Assembly (NCBI RefSeq): GCF_003946165.1
Contig: NZ_RHOI01000024.1
Coordinates: 1-44,771 of the forward strand
Direction of reading: 5' to 3'
Source: Lacticaseibacillus baoqingensis
GTDB lineage: Bacteria; Bacillota; Bacilli; Lactobacillales; Lactobacillaceae
Length of the DNA stretch: 44,771 nucleotides
The notes below the pieces were generated by a model that saw only the letters and a list, made by a program, of their open reading frames with translations, was not told the DNA's origin and made no database searches. Shown in pieces: positions 13,909 through 22,615 of the stretch (its first letter is position 1; each line of letters opens with the position of its first letter). A program made the position numbers and the translations under genes.

Positions 13909-16551
13909 TTATTTAGCCGCTAAAACCGTCACTGCTGCCGCTAATGCTGCCGGGATCCCGTCTGGATCCTTCCCCCCAGCTTGGGCCAGGTCTGGACGGC
14001 CGCCACCGCCGCCTTGCACTTTCGGCGCAATGGCTTTGATGATATCGCCGGCTTTGACGCCTTTTTTGATGGCGTCGGCACTGACGGCTGCCAATAAGTT
14101 GGCTTTGCCTTTAGCCGCCGTTGCTAAGACTAACACATCAGAAGCTTGCTTGGCTTTCCACTCATCAGCAAGCTGGCGTAATTCATTCATCCCGGCGACT
14201 TGCAATTGCGCCTTGATCAACGTATAGTCGCCGGCTGGTTCTGCTGAATCAAATAAGCCGCTGGCCGCTTGGGCCGCTAATTTGGCCTGTAAGCTTTCCA
14301 CTTGCTTTTGGCTGGCTTTTAATTCCGCTTGGATGCTGGCCACTTTAGCCGGCACGGCATCCAGTTGTTCACTTTTGACTGCAGCGGCCACTTGATGAAG
14401 CAGCGCTTCTTGATGATTCAAGTACTCAAACGCCTCTTGCGACGTGACGGCTTCGATCCGGCGCACACCGGCGCCGATACCGCTTTCCCCAGTGATCTTG
14501 AATAATCCCAAAGCACTGGTATTATCCGGATGCGTGCCGCCATCGAATTCCTTATTGAAATCTCCAATGGTCACCACGCGCACGGTATCGCCGTACTTAT
14601 CGCCAAACATCGCGATCGCGCCTTCTTTTTTGGCGTCTTCAAGCGGCATTTCTTTCCAAGTGATCGGCAATGCGCGCCAGATCTGCGTGTTGACGATTTT
14701 TTCGATTTGTTGCAGTTGGTCGGCGGTCACTTGGCCAAAATTCGTGAAATCAAACCGTAAGTAGTTGGGTTCCACCAAAGAGCCGGCTTGATGCGTATGA
14801 TCGCCTAAAACCATCCGCAGCGCCGTATCCAGCAAGTGAGTCGCCGTATGGTTCATAGAGACCTTCTGCCGCCGGATCAAATCGACTTTTAACGTATAGG
14901 TGGCGCCTTTTTTCAAAGTCCCTTCAACGTCGACGGTATGCAGATTTTGGCCATTAGGCGCGTGTTGGACATCCAAGACGCGCGCCACCACTGCGCCATC
15001 TGCATCAATGATCTCGCCATGATCAGCCACTTGGCCGCCCATTTCTGCGTAAAACGGCGTTTGATCAAAGATCACTTGGGCCACACCAGCAGTCGCTTGG
15101 GCCACTAACGCATCATCAACGATCAAGGCTTGCAACACGGCTTGATCTTCAGTATCCGTCCAGCCGGTGAACTTGCTTTCAGTTTCGATCCCCATCAACA
15201 GCTTGTCTTGGCTGCCCATGGACTGCGCGTCACCGCGCGCGGCCCGCGCCCGCTCACGTTGGGCTTGCATGTTGGCTTGATAGCCATCCATATCCACACT
15301 TAAGCCTTCATCTTCTGCAAGCTCTTGGGTCATTTCGACTGGAAAACCAAACGTATCAAATAATTTAAAGGCCGTCGCCCCAGGCACGACACTTTCCCCT
15401 TTGGCTTTGAGGTCAGCGATCGTTTGGTTAAGCAAGGCCACCCCTGCATCTAAGGTTTCACGGAAGCGCGCTTCTTCAGAGCGGATCACTTTTTCAATGA
15501 ATTCCTTGTTCTTCAGCACTTCTGGATAATAGCTTTGCATGATCTGACCGACCACTGGCACGAGCTGGTACAAGAAATCAGATTCGATGCCTAACTTCTT
15601 GCCGTTCAATACTGCCCGGCGGATCAACCGGCGTAACACATAGCCGCGGCCTTCATTGGAAGGCAATGCCCCATCCCCGATGGCAAATGTCACCGTACGG
15701 GCATGGTCGGCAATGATCTTAAACGAAACATCGTCTTTAGCGTTGGCATTATAGTGTTTATTTGCTGATAACGCCTCGGTTTTTTCGATGATCGGCATGA
15801 ACAGATCGGTTTCAAAGTTTGTCCGTGTGCCTTGAATGACTGACACCAGCCGTTCCAGGCCCATCCCGGTATCAATGTTTTTATGCGGTTGTTCGACATA
15901 GCGGCCATCTGGGAGATGATTGAATTCAGAAAAGACCAAATTCCAGATCTCTTCATAGCGTTCATTTTCGCCGCCAGGATAGTTTTCCGGATCATCTTCA
16001 GCCACATCATTGAAGCTTTGGCCGCGATCAAAGAAGATCTCTGAATCCGGGCCGCATGGGCCTTCGCCGATATCCCAAAAGTTGTCTTCCACATCAAAGA
16101 TCCGCTCATTGGCTAACCCAACCACTTCATGCCAAATACGGCGAGCTTCGGTATCTTTAGGGTAGACGGTGACGTACAGCTTATCCTTGTCTAACCCTAA
16201 CCACTGCTCAGCAGTCAAGAACTCCCAAGCCCAAGGGATCACTTCCGCTTTGAAGTAATCCCCTACGGAGAAGTTCCCCAGCATTTCAAAAAAGGTCAAA
16301 TGCCGGGCAGTTTTGCCGACGTTTTCAATATCATTGGTCCGGATCGATTTTTGGGCGTTAGTGATCCGCGGATTCTTCGGCACGACACTGCCATCAAAAT
16401 ACTTCTTCAACGTCGCAACGCCTGAATTGATCCATAACAACGTCGGGTCATTCACCGGGATCAAACTCGCGCTGGGCTCTACATCGTGACCTTTGGACTT
16501 AAAGAAATCAAGAAACATCTGGCGGATTTCTGCACTGCTAAGCTGCTTCAT
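13909..16551 (-). CDS. alaS: Alanyl-tRNA synthetase
   Basis: 880 residues, full length: class II aminoacylation core at the N-terminus (INSGVATLKKYFDG, RTNDIENVGKTARHLTFFEM), tRNA-recognition region, editing domain with HTATHLL, and a C-terminal C-Ala domain ending in a GGGGGRPDLAQAGG motif. In the editing domain the usual CGGTH is DGGTH: residue 670 is Asp in place of the fourth zinc ligand Cys, while His674 and the two His of HTATH remain. Expression is controlled by the T-box leader directly upstream. A weak ATTGCC/GGCAAT hairpin follows the stop (13871-13890). Confidence 0.97.
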   Translation of the reverse strand: MKQLSSAEIRQMFLDFFKSKGHDVEPSASLIPVNDPTLLWINSGVATLKKYFDGSVVPKNPRITNAQKSIRTNDIENVGKTARHLTFFEMLGNFSVGDYFKAEVIPWAWEFLTAEQWLGLDKDKLYVTVYPKDTEARRIWHEVVGLANERIFDVEDNFWDIGEGPCGPDSEIFFDRGQSFNDVAEDDPENYPGGENERYEEIWNLVFSEFNHLPDGRYVEQPHKNIDTGMGLERLVSVIQGTRTNFETDLFMPIIEKTEALSANKHYNANAKDDVSFKIIADHARTVTFAIGDGALPSNEGRGYVLRRLIRRAVLNGKKLGIESDFLYQLVPVVGQIMQSYYPEVLKNKEFIEKVIRSEEARFRETLDAGVALLNQTIADLKAKGESVVPGATAFKLFDTFGFPVEMTQELAEDEGLSVDMDGYQANMQAQRERARAARGDAQSMGSQDKLLMGIETESKFTGWTDTEDQAVLQALIVDDALVAQATAGVAQVIFDQTPFYAEMGGQVADHGEIIDADGAVVARVLDVQHAPNGQNLHTVDVEGTLKKGATYTLKVDLIRRQKVSMNHTATHLLDTALRMVLGDHTHQAGSLVEPNYLRFDFTNFGQVTADQLQQIEKIVNTQIWRALPITWKEMPLEDAKKEGAIAMFGDKYGDTVRVVTIGDFNKEFDGGTHPDNTSALGLFKITGESGIGAGVRRIEAVTSQEAFEYLNHQEALLHQVAAAVKSEQLDAVPAKVASIQAELKASQKQVESLQAKLAAQAASGLFDSAEPAGDYTLIKAQLQVAGMNELRQLADEWKAKQASDVLVLATAAKGKANLLAAVSADAIKKGVKAGDIIKAIAPKVQGGGGGRPDLAQAGGKDPDGIPAALAAAVTVLAAK

Positions 16552-16578
16552 AGTTACCTCCTAAAATTTTGTTCACAA

Positions 16579-16776
16579 AATATAAAAACACCGCTGCAAT
16601 CCAAGGACGCTGACGCGCGGTACCACCTTGTTTGCAACGATGTTGATCGTATACCTCTTCATTAACGTGTTCAGTTATGCATCAGGGAGCACTGGCTAAG
16701 CGGATCCGCAGCGTTCTCAACATCCCGCTGCTTTCTGTATGACCACTGGCTTATCAGCATATCCTAACGTTTGCTA
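16579..16776 (-). ncRNA. T-box riboswitch leader of alaS
   Basis: On the minus strand the conserved T-box AAGGTGGTACCGCG is found at 16616-16629, inside an antiterminator. It competes with a terminator stem ACCGC/GCGGT (16590-16594 with 16617-16621) followed by a T-run at 16584-16588. A long stem I region precedes it (about 16640-16770). Uncharged tRNA-Ala should stabilise the antiterminator and permit alaS transcription. Two Ala codons stand where the specifier is expected, GCT (16699-16701) and GCC (16694-16696); I could not decide which is used. Confidence 0.9.
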
Positions 16777-16805
16777 ATTATACGAAGCTGTCCGACTGGT
16801 GTCAA
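16777..16805 (-). promoter_or_regulatory. Consensus promoter of the alaS T-box leader
   Basis: TTGACA, 17 bases, TATAAT on the minus strand: a perfect sigma-A promoter, placed between the stop of the SUMF1-like gene and the T-box leader. Confidence 0.9.
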
Positions 16806-16817
16806 CTGCCATCCCGG

Positions 16818-17711
16818 CTAATCCAAACTGATCACGGCGACTTTGCGATAGGTGTGCGCAGCAAACGGCACATTCTCCGCCGCGCGGTAATAAGGCGACC
16901 AGCCCAGCAAGCCGGCCCCGCGTTTGGCCACTGCTTCAGCCACTAACTCTGGGGTGCTGGTTTGGGTGGGAATGGTCAAGCCAAAGCGATTAGGCAAATA
17001 AGCGGGTAATGTTTTCGGCAAGTGATTGCCCCAGGTAAAGAGCTGGTCAAACCCGCCGCCTTGCAAGTATTCATATTGGTCTTCAGTCGGCAGACTGAAG
17101 CCAAACCCGCCAAGTGCTTTAGCTAAGCCAGCTTGGTCCCAATCATGCCGCAGGCGCACTTGATAATGATGCGCACTGGCTTGGCGCAAGACTACCTTGC
17201 CAGAAGCTAACACCGGCGCCCAAGTCGGTTGGGCCTCGGGATCGACACTGGTGACCGTCGGCCGCAGCAACGATAACACAGCCGGCTTATACGGCACATA
17301 CGCAAAGTGATTGCCCTTGAAGACTTGGGTCAATAAGTTGACTTGGCCAATGACTTCTTCGTTCACCGGTACCGCTTGGCGCGCCACTAACATCGGCGGC
17401 ATCGCCACGACCCGCTTGGGGCTGAGGGCAGCCGGCGGTAATTGGGCTAACAGCTCGGCGATCACCGGTTCATGGCGATCGACGCCTAAACTGACTTCTC
17501 GCCTGCCTGGGACAAACCGCAGCCATTCCCCTCCGATCAGCGCATCAAAGGTGTTCAGGGTTTGGCCAAAATAATCCACCGTCACCGGTTTTAATTGATC
17601 GACAGCCAACAATGGGCTGAGAAAATAGCGGGTCAGCTGCTCAAAAATAAACTGCCGCCGTTGTGGCTTTAACCCTTCCCATTCTGGAAACAACAATTCT
17701 GCATTGACCAT
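16818..17711 (-). CDS. Uncharacterised protein with a SUMF1/FGE-like C-terminal region
   Basis: 297 residues. I do not recognise the N-terminal 150 residues (EWEGLKPQRRQFIFEQLTRY, FVPGRREVSLG). From about residue 185 it resembles the C-type-lectin-like fold of sulfatase-modifying factor/formylglycine-generating enzymes: FSLPTEDQYEYLQGGGFDQ, FTWGN, PNRFGL, then a final YRKVAVISLD. The LPTE..YEY..GG....WGN pattern is typical of that family. The cysteine pair needed for true formylglycine formation is not seen, so it is more likely a degenerate binding or structural version. It is the last gene after cshB (23 bases), so probably part of the ytoI-nrnA-cshB operon. Confidence 0.55.
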   Translation of the reverse strand: MVNAELLFPEWEGLKPQRRQFIFEQLTRYFLSPLLAVDQLKPVTVDYFGQTLNTFDALIGGEWLRFVPGRREVSLGVDRHEPVIAELLAQLPPAALSPKRVVAMPPMLVARQAVPVNEEVIGQVNLLTQVFKGNHFAYVPYKPAVLSLLRPTVTSVDPEAQPTWAPVLASGKVVLRQASAHHYQVRLRHDWDQAGLAKALGGFGFSLPTEDQYEYLQGGGFDQLFTWGNHLPKTLPAYLPNRFGLTIPTQTSTPELVAEAVAKRGAGLLGWSPYYRAAENVPFAAHTYRKVAVISLD

Positions 17712-17734
17712 CCGGATCCTCCCCCATTTGTTGG

Positions 17735-19072
17735 CTACGACTTTTTGGCTTTACGGGCTGCGCGCAATTCTTCGCGCTTCTTGATGCGAGAATTTTGCCG
17801 GCGTTCAGTCGCGATCGCCTTTTGGATCTTTTTCTTGTAACCAGGCATGTGCTTCTTTTGTTCCTTCTTCGCCAACCCCCGAATCGCCAAGGAGCGCGGA
17901 TCTTCTTTGGCTTTGCGCGTGGTACGGCGGTTGCGATCATATGAATCCACGATCTCGCCATTCTTGATCGCTTTAGGCGTAAAGTGAATGCCCATATGCT
18001 CCAGCTCAGCGATCTGGTCTTCTTGTCCAGGCGCATAAAGCGTGATGGCAATCCCAGACATACCATTGCGCCCGGTCCGGCCGACACGATGAATGAAGAA
18101 TTCGTTATCACTAGGGATCTCAGCATTGATCACATGTGATACCCCTTTGATGTCGATGCCGCGGGCAGCCAGATCCGTCGCCACGACATATTGGTACTTC
18201 AACGCCGCCACGTCTTTCATCACGCGTTTGCGTTCGCGCGGCGGGATGCCGCCATGGATCTTCGCGACGTCTAAGCCTTGATCGGTCAAATATTGATGAA
18301 TATGATCCACACTGGTCTTGGTGTTGGCAAAGATCAGCACCAAAAACGGCTGGCCGATCGTCAAGAGTTGGTAGATCATTTGGTTTTTATCGCGCCCTTT
18401 AGCGGCGATCAGCCAATTGTCGACTGTGTCGGCGATCACGGTTTGCGGCCGGATCTCAATTTCAGTCGGATTGGCCATATACTTCTTCAAAAATGGTTGC
18501 AACTTCTGCGGGATCGTCGCAGAAAAGACTAACATTTGCAAGTCTTTAGGAAAAGTCGCGGCAATACTGTCAACTGCTGATAAGAACCCCATATCTAAGG
18601 TCATATCCGCTTCATCCACCACAAAAGTCGTTGCGGTATGCGCAGCTAGCGCACCTGCTCGGATCAAATCAAGAATCCGCCCAGGCGTACCGATCACGAT
18701 ATGGGGTTGTTGGTGTTTCAGCTTTTCGATTTGTTTGGCTTTATCGGTGCCGCCAACATAGCGCTGGATGCGCACCTCTGGCAGTGCCGAAGCCAAAGTC
18801 GTTGCAACCGTGTAAAGTTGCGTCGCCAATTCACGGCTAGGGGCGGTGATGACGGCTTGCACCTGATCTTTTTCTGGCGCGATCTGCGATAAGATCGGCA
18901 CCAAAAAGGCGTGGGTCTTCCCCGAACCGGTTTGACTTTGACCGATCACGCTTTCACCGCGTAATACCGCCGGGATCACCCGTTCTTGGATCGGCGTGGG
19001 CGTCGTGATGTGCATGGCATCCAGGCCTGCGATCACGTCGGCGCTAAGCGCGTATTGTTTAAATTGGTTCAT
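17735..19072 (-). CDS. cshB: DEAD-box RNA helicase CshB
   Basis: 445 residues. All helicase motifs are seen: Q motif (TTPTPIQERVIP), Walker A SQTGSGKT (46-53), PSRELA, GTPGR, VDEAD, SAT, and in the second domain ATDLAARGID and HRVGRTGRNG. The C-terminal tail (about 385-445) is very basic, rich in K and R, for RNA binding. CshB acts in mRNA turnover, ribosome assembly and cold adaptation in Bacillus. Encoded after nrnA, as in related genomes. Confidence 0.9.
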   Translation of the reverse strand: MNQFKQYALSADVIAGLDAMHITTPTPIQERVIPAVLRGESVIGQSQTGSGKTHAFLVPILSQIAPEKDQVQAVITAPSRELATQLYTVATTLASALPEVRIQRYVGGTDKAKQIEKLKHQQPHIVIGTPGRILDLIRAGALAAHTATTFVVDEADMTLDMGFLSAVDSIAATFPKDLQMLVFSATIPQKLQPFLKKYMANPTEIEIRPQTVIADTVDNWLIAAKGRDKNQMIYQLLTIGQPFLVLIFANTKTSVDHIHQYLTDQGLDVAKIHGGIPPRERKRVMKDVAALKYQYVVATDLAARGIDIKGVSHVINAEIPSDNEFFIHRVGRTGRNGMSGIAITLYAPGQEDQIAELEHMGIHFTPKAIKNGEIVDSYDRNRRTTRKAKEDPRSLAIRGLAKKEQKKHMPGYKKKIQKAIATERRQNSRIKKREELRAARKAKKS

Positions 19073-19098
19073 GAATCCTCCTATATCGGGACGTGGCG

Positions 19099-20049
19099 TT
19101 ATTGCGCCACAAATTGGGTCACCAGTGTTTCTAGTTCGGTTTGGATCGCGGCGATTTCTGATTGATCTTGCGCTTTAGCACCACTGGCAAGCGGATGGCC
19201 GCCGCCATGATGGGCCTTAGCCAAGGTATTGATGATCGGACCTTTGGAACGCAAGTTGACGCGATATGGGGCATCTGCTTGTTCGACGAAGATCGCCCAA
19301 GCAACCACTTCGCCTAAGCGGCCTGGGGTGCCAACTGCCGCATGCACTTGGTCGCTAGTCAACCCCAGCGTCTGCACGACTGATAATGGGATCACCACGC
19401 TGGCTGCGCCATGGGCAGTCACTTGCAAATGGTCAAACACGTAACTTTGTAACTTTGCTTGGGCCAAAGAGATCTGATTCATCCGGTTATTCAACGCCGT
19501 CGGATCGAAATCTTCTTGGATCAACGCCGCGGCTACTTCCAAAGTATGTGCGCTGGTGTTGTTAAACAAAAAGCGCCCGGTATCGCCAACGATCCCTGCA
19601 TACAACAGTCTTGCCACTGCCGCATTAAACCCTAAACGCCCAGCAGCATGTTGGATCAGATCATAAATCAGCTCAGAGGTGGAACTGGCTTCTGGCACCA
19701 CCCAAGTCAAATCGCCATAATCATCATCATTGGGATGGTGATCGATCTTGATCAAAAATTTACCGGAGTTGAAACGCTGATCACTCACGCGCGGCGTATC
19801 CGCGGTATCGACCGTGATCACTAACGCTTGCGCATACGCTGAATCCGGCACATCATCCATCGTGGACAGCCAATCGAGATTCCCCACATCACCACCGGCT
19901 AATAAGACGGTTTTTTGCGGATATGCCGCTTGGATGCTGGCCCCTAAGCCGCCTTGTGATCCTAAAGCATCCGGGTCGGGATTGACATGGCGATGAATGA
20001 TGATCGTGTCTGCGGCTTCGATTTGGTCTAAAATCGCATCTAAGTTCAT
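19099..20049 (-). CDS. nrnA: DHH-family oligoribonuclease / pAp phosphatase NrnA
   Basis: 316 residues. DHH domain with HRHVNPDPDALGS (D25, D27), D81 and the DHH motif at 103-105, followed by a DHHA1 domain ending in HHGGGHPLASGAKA. It degrades very short RNAs (including pApA from c-di-AMP breakdown in some species) and 3'-phosphoadenosine 5'-phosphate. Its ATG is one base after the ytoI stop, so the genes are translationally coupled. Confidence 0.9.
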   Translation of the reverse strand: MNLDAILDQIEAADTIIIHRHVNPDPDALGSQGGLGASIQAAYPQKTVLLAGGDVGNLDWLSTMDDVPDSAYAQALVITVDTADTPRVSDQRFNSGKFLIKIDHHPNDDDYGDLTWVVPEASSTSELIYDLIQHAAGRLGFNAAVARLLYAGIVGDTGRFLFNNTSAHTLEVAAALIQEDFDPTALNNRMNQISLAQAKLQSYVFDHLQVTAHGAASVVIPLSVVQTLGLTSDQVHAAVGTPGRLGEVVAWAIFVEQADAPYRVNLRSKGPIINTLAKAHHGGGHPLASGAKAQDQSEIAAIQTELETLVTQFVAQ

Positions 20050-20050
20050 G

Positions 20051-21367
20051 TTAGTTCCTTTCTAGCAACTGACAAGTGACCAATGCCTTAGCCACTGGCA
20101 AACCGTCTGTTGCCAACTCAATGTCAAGCGTGGCTTCATGTCGCGTCATTTCTAATGGCCGCACATGGATGTTGACCGTCGTTTCTAATTGGATCGGCCG
20201 AAACGTGTGTAAGGATTGTTGGGCCACTAACACATTGCGGCGCCCGGCACGGTTCAAATATCCGGTCGCAGCGGCATTCACCGCTTCGTTCAACACCCCA
20301 AAACTCAACGTCCCTAATTGATTGGTCATGACTGGAGTCGTGTGCAGGCGATAATCGGCTTGATCCACCGCCGCCGACTCCACTAACGTCATTTGACTCG
20401 CCACTTGATCAGCAAAGGTCGCGGCATCGCGGCTATGGTTCAGATCTGCCATGCTGGCAAAGACACTTTGGCGCGTCACGATGCCTAACAGCTGCCAGGA
20501 ATCATCCACTACCGGCAGCACCTTCAAGCCATTGCCTTGCATCGTATGGCCCACTGTGGTGACGCTCAAGTAAGGCTTGACGGTTTGCGGATCTTTGTAC
20601 ATCACCCGTTCCAGCGGCGTCGTGCCTTTTTTACCTGCAACCATCGATTCGGTGACCATCCCCACCAGCCGCCCGGTAGCGGTGATCACAGGCAGATAAA
20701 AGTCACTTTGATCGCCGCGCAAACGTTGAAATTCAGCTACAGTTTCGTCTGGCAAAGCGGTTTTAGTCTTACTCAGCGGGGTATAAATCGCCGCGACTGT
20801 CAAAATATCTTGCTTGATTGCCTGATCAGACAAGGCCCGGTTGATCATGGTCGCCACGGTAAACGTGTCATAACTGGTTTGCATGACCGGCAAAGACGCC
20901 GCGTTGGCTTTGGCAATGACCGCATCGCTGGTCATAAAGCCCCCAGTGATCAAAACTGCGGCGCCATTTTCTAAGGCTAACTTCTGGGCATCTTCACGGT
21001 TCCCGATGATCATCAGGGAATTCTTGGTAATGTAGCGGATCATTTCATCCGGCGTCATCGCCCCGATCACGAACTTGTCCAGTTTCTTGGCCAACCCCGC
21101 AGAGCCACCTAAGACTTTGGCGTCGATCAGCTTCAACAAGGCCTTGAAGGTCAAAGAATCAATATTGTTGATCGGCTTTTGTTCGATCCGGATCGTGCCC
21201 ACGCGTTCGATCGTCGACACTAAACCAGTCGCTTCAGCCTCTTTGATCGCACGATAAGCAGTCCCTTCAGAGACTTGTTGCTGCTTTGCGATCGAGCGGA
21301 CCGAGATCTTGGTGCCTACCGCAAGATTTGCGATAAATTGTAGGATCTGTTCATGTTTCGTTGCCAT
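20051..21367 (-). CDS. ytoI: YtoI-type regulator: HTH, DRTGG, two CBS and hotdog domains
   Basis: 438 residues in four parts: N-terminal winged helix (about 1-60, VRSIAKQQQVSEGTAYRAIK), DRTGG domain (about 70-185, with SLMIIGNREDAQKLALENGA), a CBS pair (about 190-310) and a C-terminal thioesterase-like hotdog (about 330-438). The architecture is that of B. subtilis YtoI, whose ligand and targets are unknown; CBS domains bind adenosyl nucleotides. Encoded next to nrnA, as in Bacillus. A palindrome overlapping its own -10 box is a candidate operator. Confidence 0.88.
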   Translation of the reverse strand: MATKHEQILQFIANLAVGTKISVRSIAKQQQVSEGTAYRAIKEAEATGLVSTIERVGTIRIEQKPINNIDSLTFKALLKLIDAKVLGGSAGLAKKLDKFVIGAMTPDEMIRYITKNSLMIIGNREDAQKLALENGAAVLITGGFMTSDAVIAKANAASLPVMQTSYDTFTVATMINRALSDQAIKQDILTVAAIYTPLSKTKTALPDETVAEFQRLRGDQSDFYLPVITATGRLVGMVTESMVAGKKGTTPLERVMYKDPQTVKPYLSVTTVGHTMQGNGLKVLPVVDDSWQLLGIVTRQSVFASMADLNHSRDAATFADQVASQMTLVESAAVDQADYRLHTTPVMTNQLGTLSFGVLNEAVNAAATGYLNRAGRRNVLVAQQSLHTFRPIQLETTVNIHVRPLEMTRHEATLDIELATDGLPVAKALVTCQLLERN

Positions 21368-21393
21368 TGTCTTACCTCATGTCATTTCAGTTA

Positions 21394-21408
21394 GTGTTAG
21401 TATAACAC
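21394..21408 (-). promoter_or_regulatory. ytoI promoter with overlapping palindrome (candidate autoregulatory operator)
   Basis: Minus strand GTGTTATACTAACAC is a perfect inverted repeat (GTGTTA-TAC-TAACAC). It contains the -10 box TATACT with an extended TG-T before it (-10 on the plus strand 21399-21404). A repressor bound here would block transcription; the HTH protein YtoI is the obvious candidate. Confidence 0.6.
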
Positions 21409-21426
21409 ATCTCAGTGCTGTACTAA

Positions 21427-22530
21427 TCACAGCGGGAGATCGATATTTTCAAATTGCTGCGGATCAAGTCCCGTCACGGTGATGCCTAACAACCGGATCG
21501 CCAGTTCAGCAGGATGGCTTTGTTGCCACAGTTGCCAGGCCGCTTGAAAAATAGCGGTCTCCCCTTCGATGTAATTGGCCGCTGTCACCCGCCGCGTAAT
21601 GGTGTTAAAGTCGGCATCGCGCACTTTTAACACCACGGTTTTACCGTGTTTTTGTTTGCGTGATAAGGCGTCTTGCACGAGGGCAGCGAGTTTTTGCAGC
21701 TCTTTTTCGACTTGGGCATCGGTGGTTTTGATCGCGCGATAGGTCCGCTCTTTGCCGATCGATTTGGCGTCGGCGACATGTACCGGGCGATTATCGACAC
21801 CGCGCGCATGCTGGTACAGTCCTAAGCCCATCTTGCCAAATAATTGGATCAGTTCATCTTGCGAATGTTGTTTTAAGCTGGCGCCATCGGTGATTCCTAA
21901 CGCTTCCAGCCGTGGCAAAGTCTTTTTGCCCACACCGCGAAACGCCGCGATCGGCAAGCGATCTAAAAACGCTTCTGCTTGCTCTGGCAAGATCACGGTA
22001 CGGCCGTTGGGCTTATTATATTCTGACGCTTCTTTGGCTAAGAATTTGTTATAAGACAACCCAAAACTACATGTCAGCTGGCAAGTCGCTTGAATCTGGG
22101 CTTGCAGCCACAAGGCCAAGTCGATCTTCGTGGCAAAATCATGATTCGCCGACACATCCAAATATGCTTCGTCTAAAGCCACCGGCTCGATCAAGTCGGT
22201 CACTTGATGAAACAGCGCATGGATCTGTTGTGACACGGCGCGATATTTTGTAAAGTCTGGCGCTTTAAACACCAATAGCCGCCGCGGAACCAGCTTCAAC
22301 GCTTCATTGGCAGGCATGGCTGAGTGCACGCCATATTGCCGCGCCACATAATTAGCCGTCGTGACCACGCCTTTGCCGCCGGTTTGGCGCGGATCATGCG
22401 CGATCACCAACGCCTTTTGCCGCAAGGACGGCTCATCGCGCTGTTCGATCGACGCATAAAACGCATCCATATCAATATGCAAAATTCGCCGACTGATATC
22501 ATTAGTTAACGGCACTTCCAACCACGCCAT
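21427..22530 (-). CDS. dinB: DNA polymerase IV (Y family)
   Basis: 367 residues from the ATG at 22528-22530; AAAGGAGG lies 7 bases upstream. An ATG two codons earlier is too close to it, and a start at 22590 has no ribosome site. Palm/finger motifs are intact: ILHIDMDAFYASIEQRD, and PVALDEAYLDVS with the catalytic D and E. The helix-hairpin-helix (AFRGVGKKTLPRLEALGI) and little-finger domain follow. The C-terminal tail is short and I did not identify a clear beta-clamp motif. It performs error-prone translesion synthesis. No LexA box was recognised upstream. Confidence 0.93.
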   Translation of the reverse strand: MAWLEVPLTNDISRRILHIDMDAFYASIEQRDEPSLRQKALVIAHDPRQTGGKGVVTTANYVARQYGVHSAMPANEALKLVPRRLLVFKAPDFTKYRAVSQQIHALFHQVTDLIEPVALDEAYLDVSANHDFATKIDLALWLQAQIQATCQLTCSFGLSYNKFLAKEASEYNKPNGRTVILPEQAEAFLDRLPIAAFRGVGKKTLPRLEALGITDGASLKQHSQDELIQLFGKMGLGLYQHARGVDNRPVHVADAKSIGKERTYRAIKTTDAQVEKELQKLAALVQDALSRKQKHGKTVVLKVRDADFNTITRRVTAANYIEGETAIFQAAWQLWQQSHPAELAIRLLGITVTGLDPQQFENIDLPL

Positions 22531-22568
22531 CGCCATCCCTCCTTTCGCATGTCTGAGGACCAATGCGC

Positions 22569-22609
22569 AACACAAGAGGGCAGGCCGCAACGGCTTGCCC
22601 TCTTGTGTT
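22569..22609. terminator. Terminator after zwf: 18-bp inverted repeat
   Basis: Arms 22569-22586 and 22592-22609 pair fully (one G-T wobble) around GCAAC. It lies 7 bases beyond the zwf stop (minus strand) and upstream of dinB. The flanking T-run is short. Confidence 0.8.
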
Positions 22610-22615
22610 TTAGTG

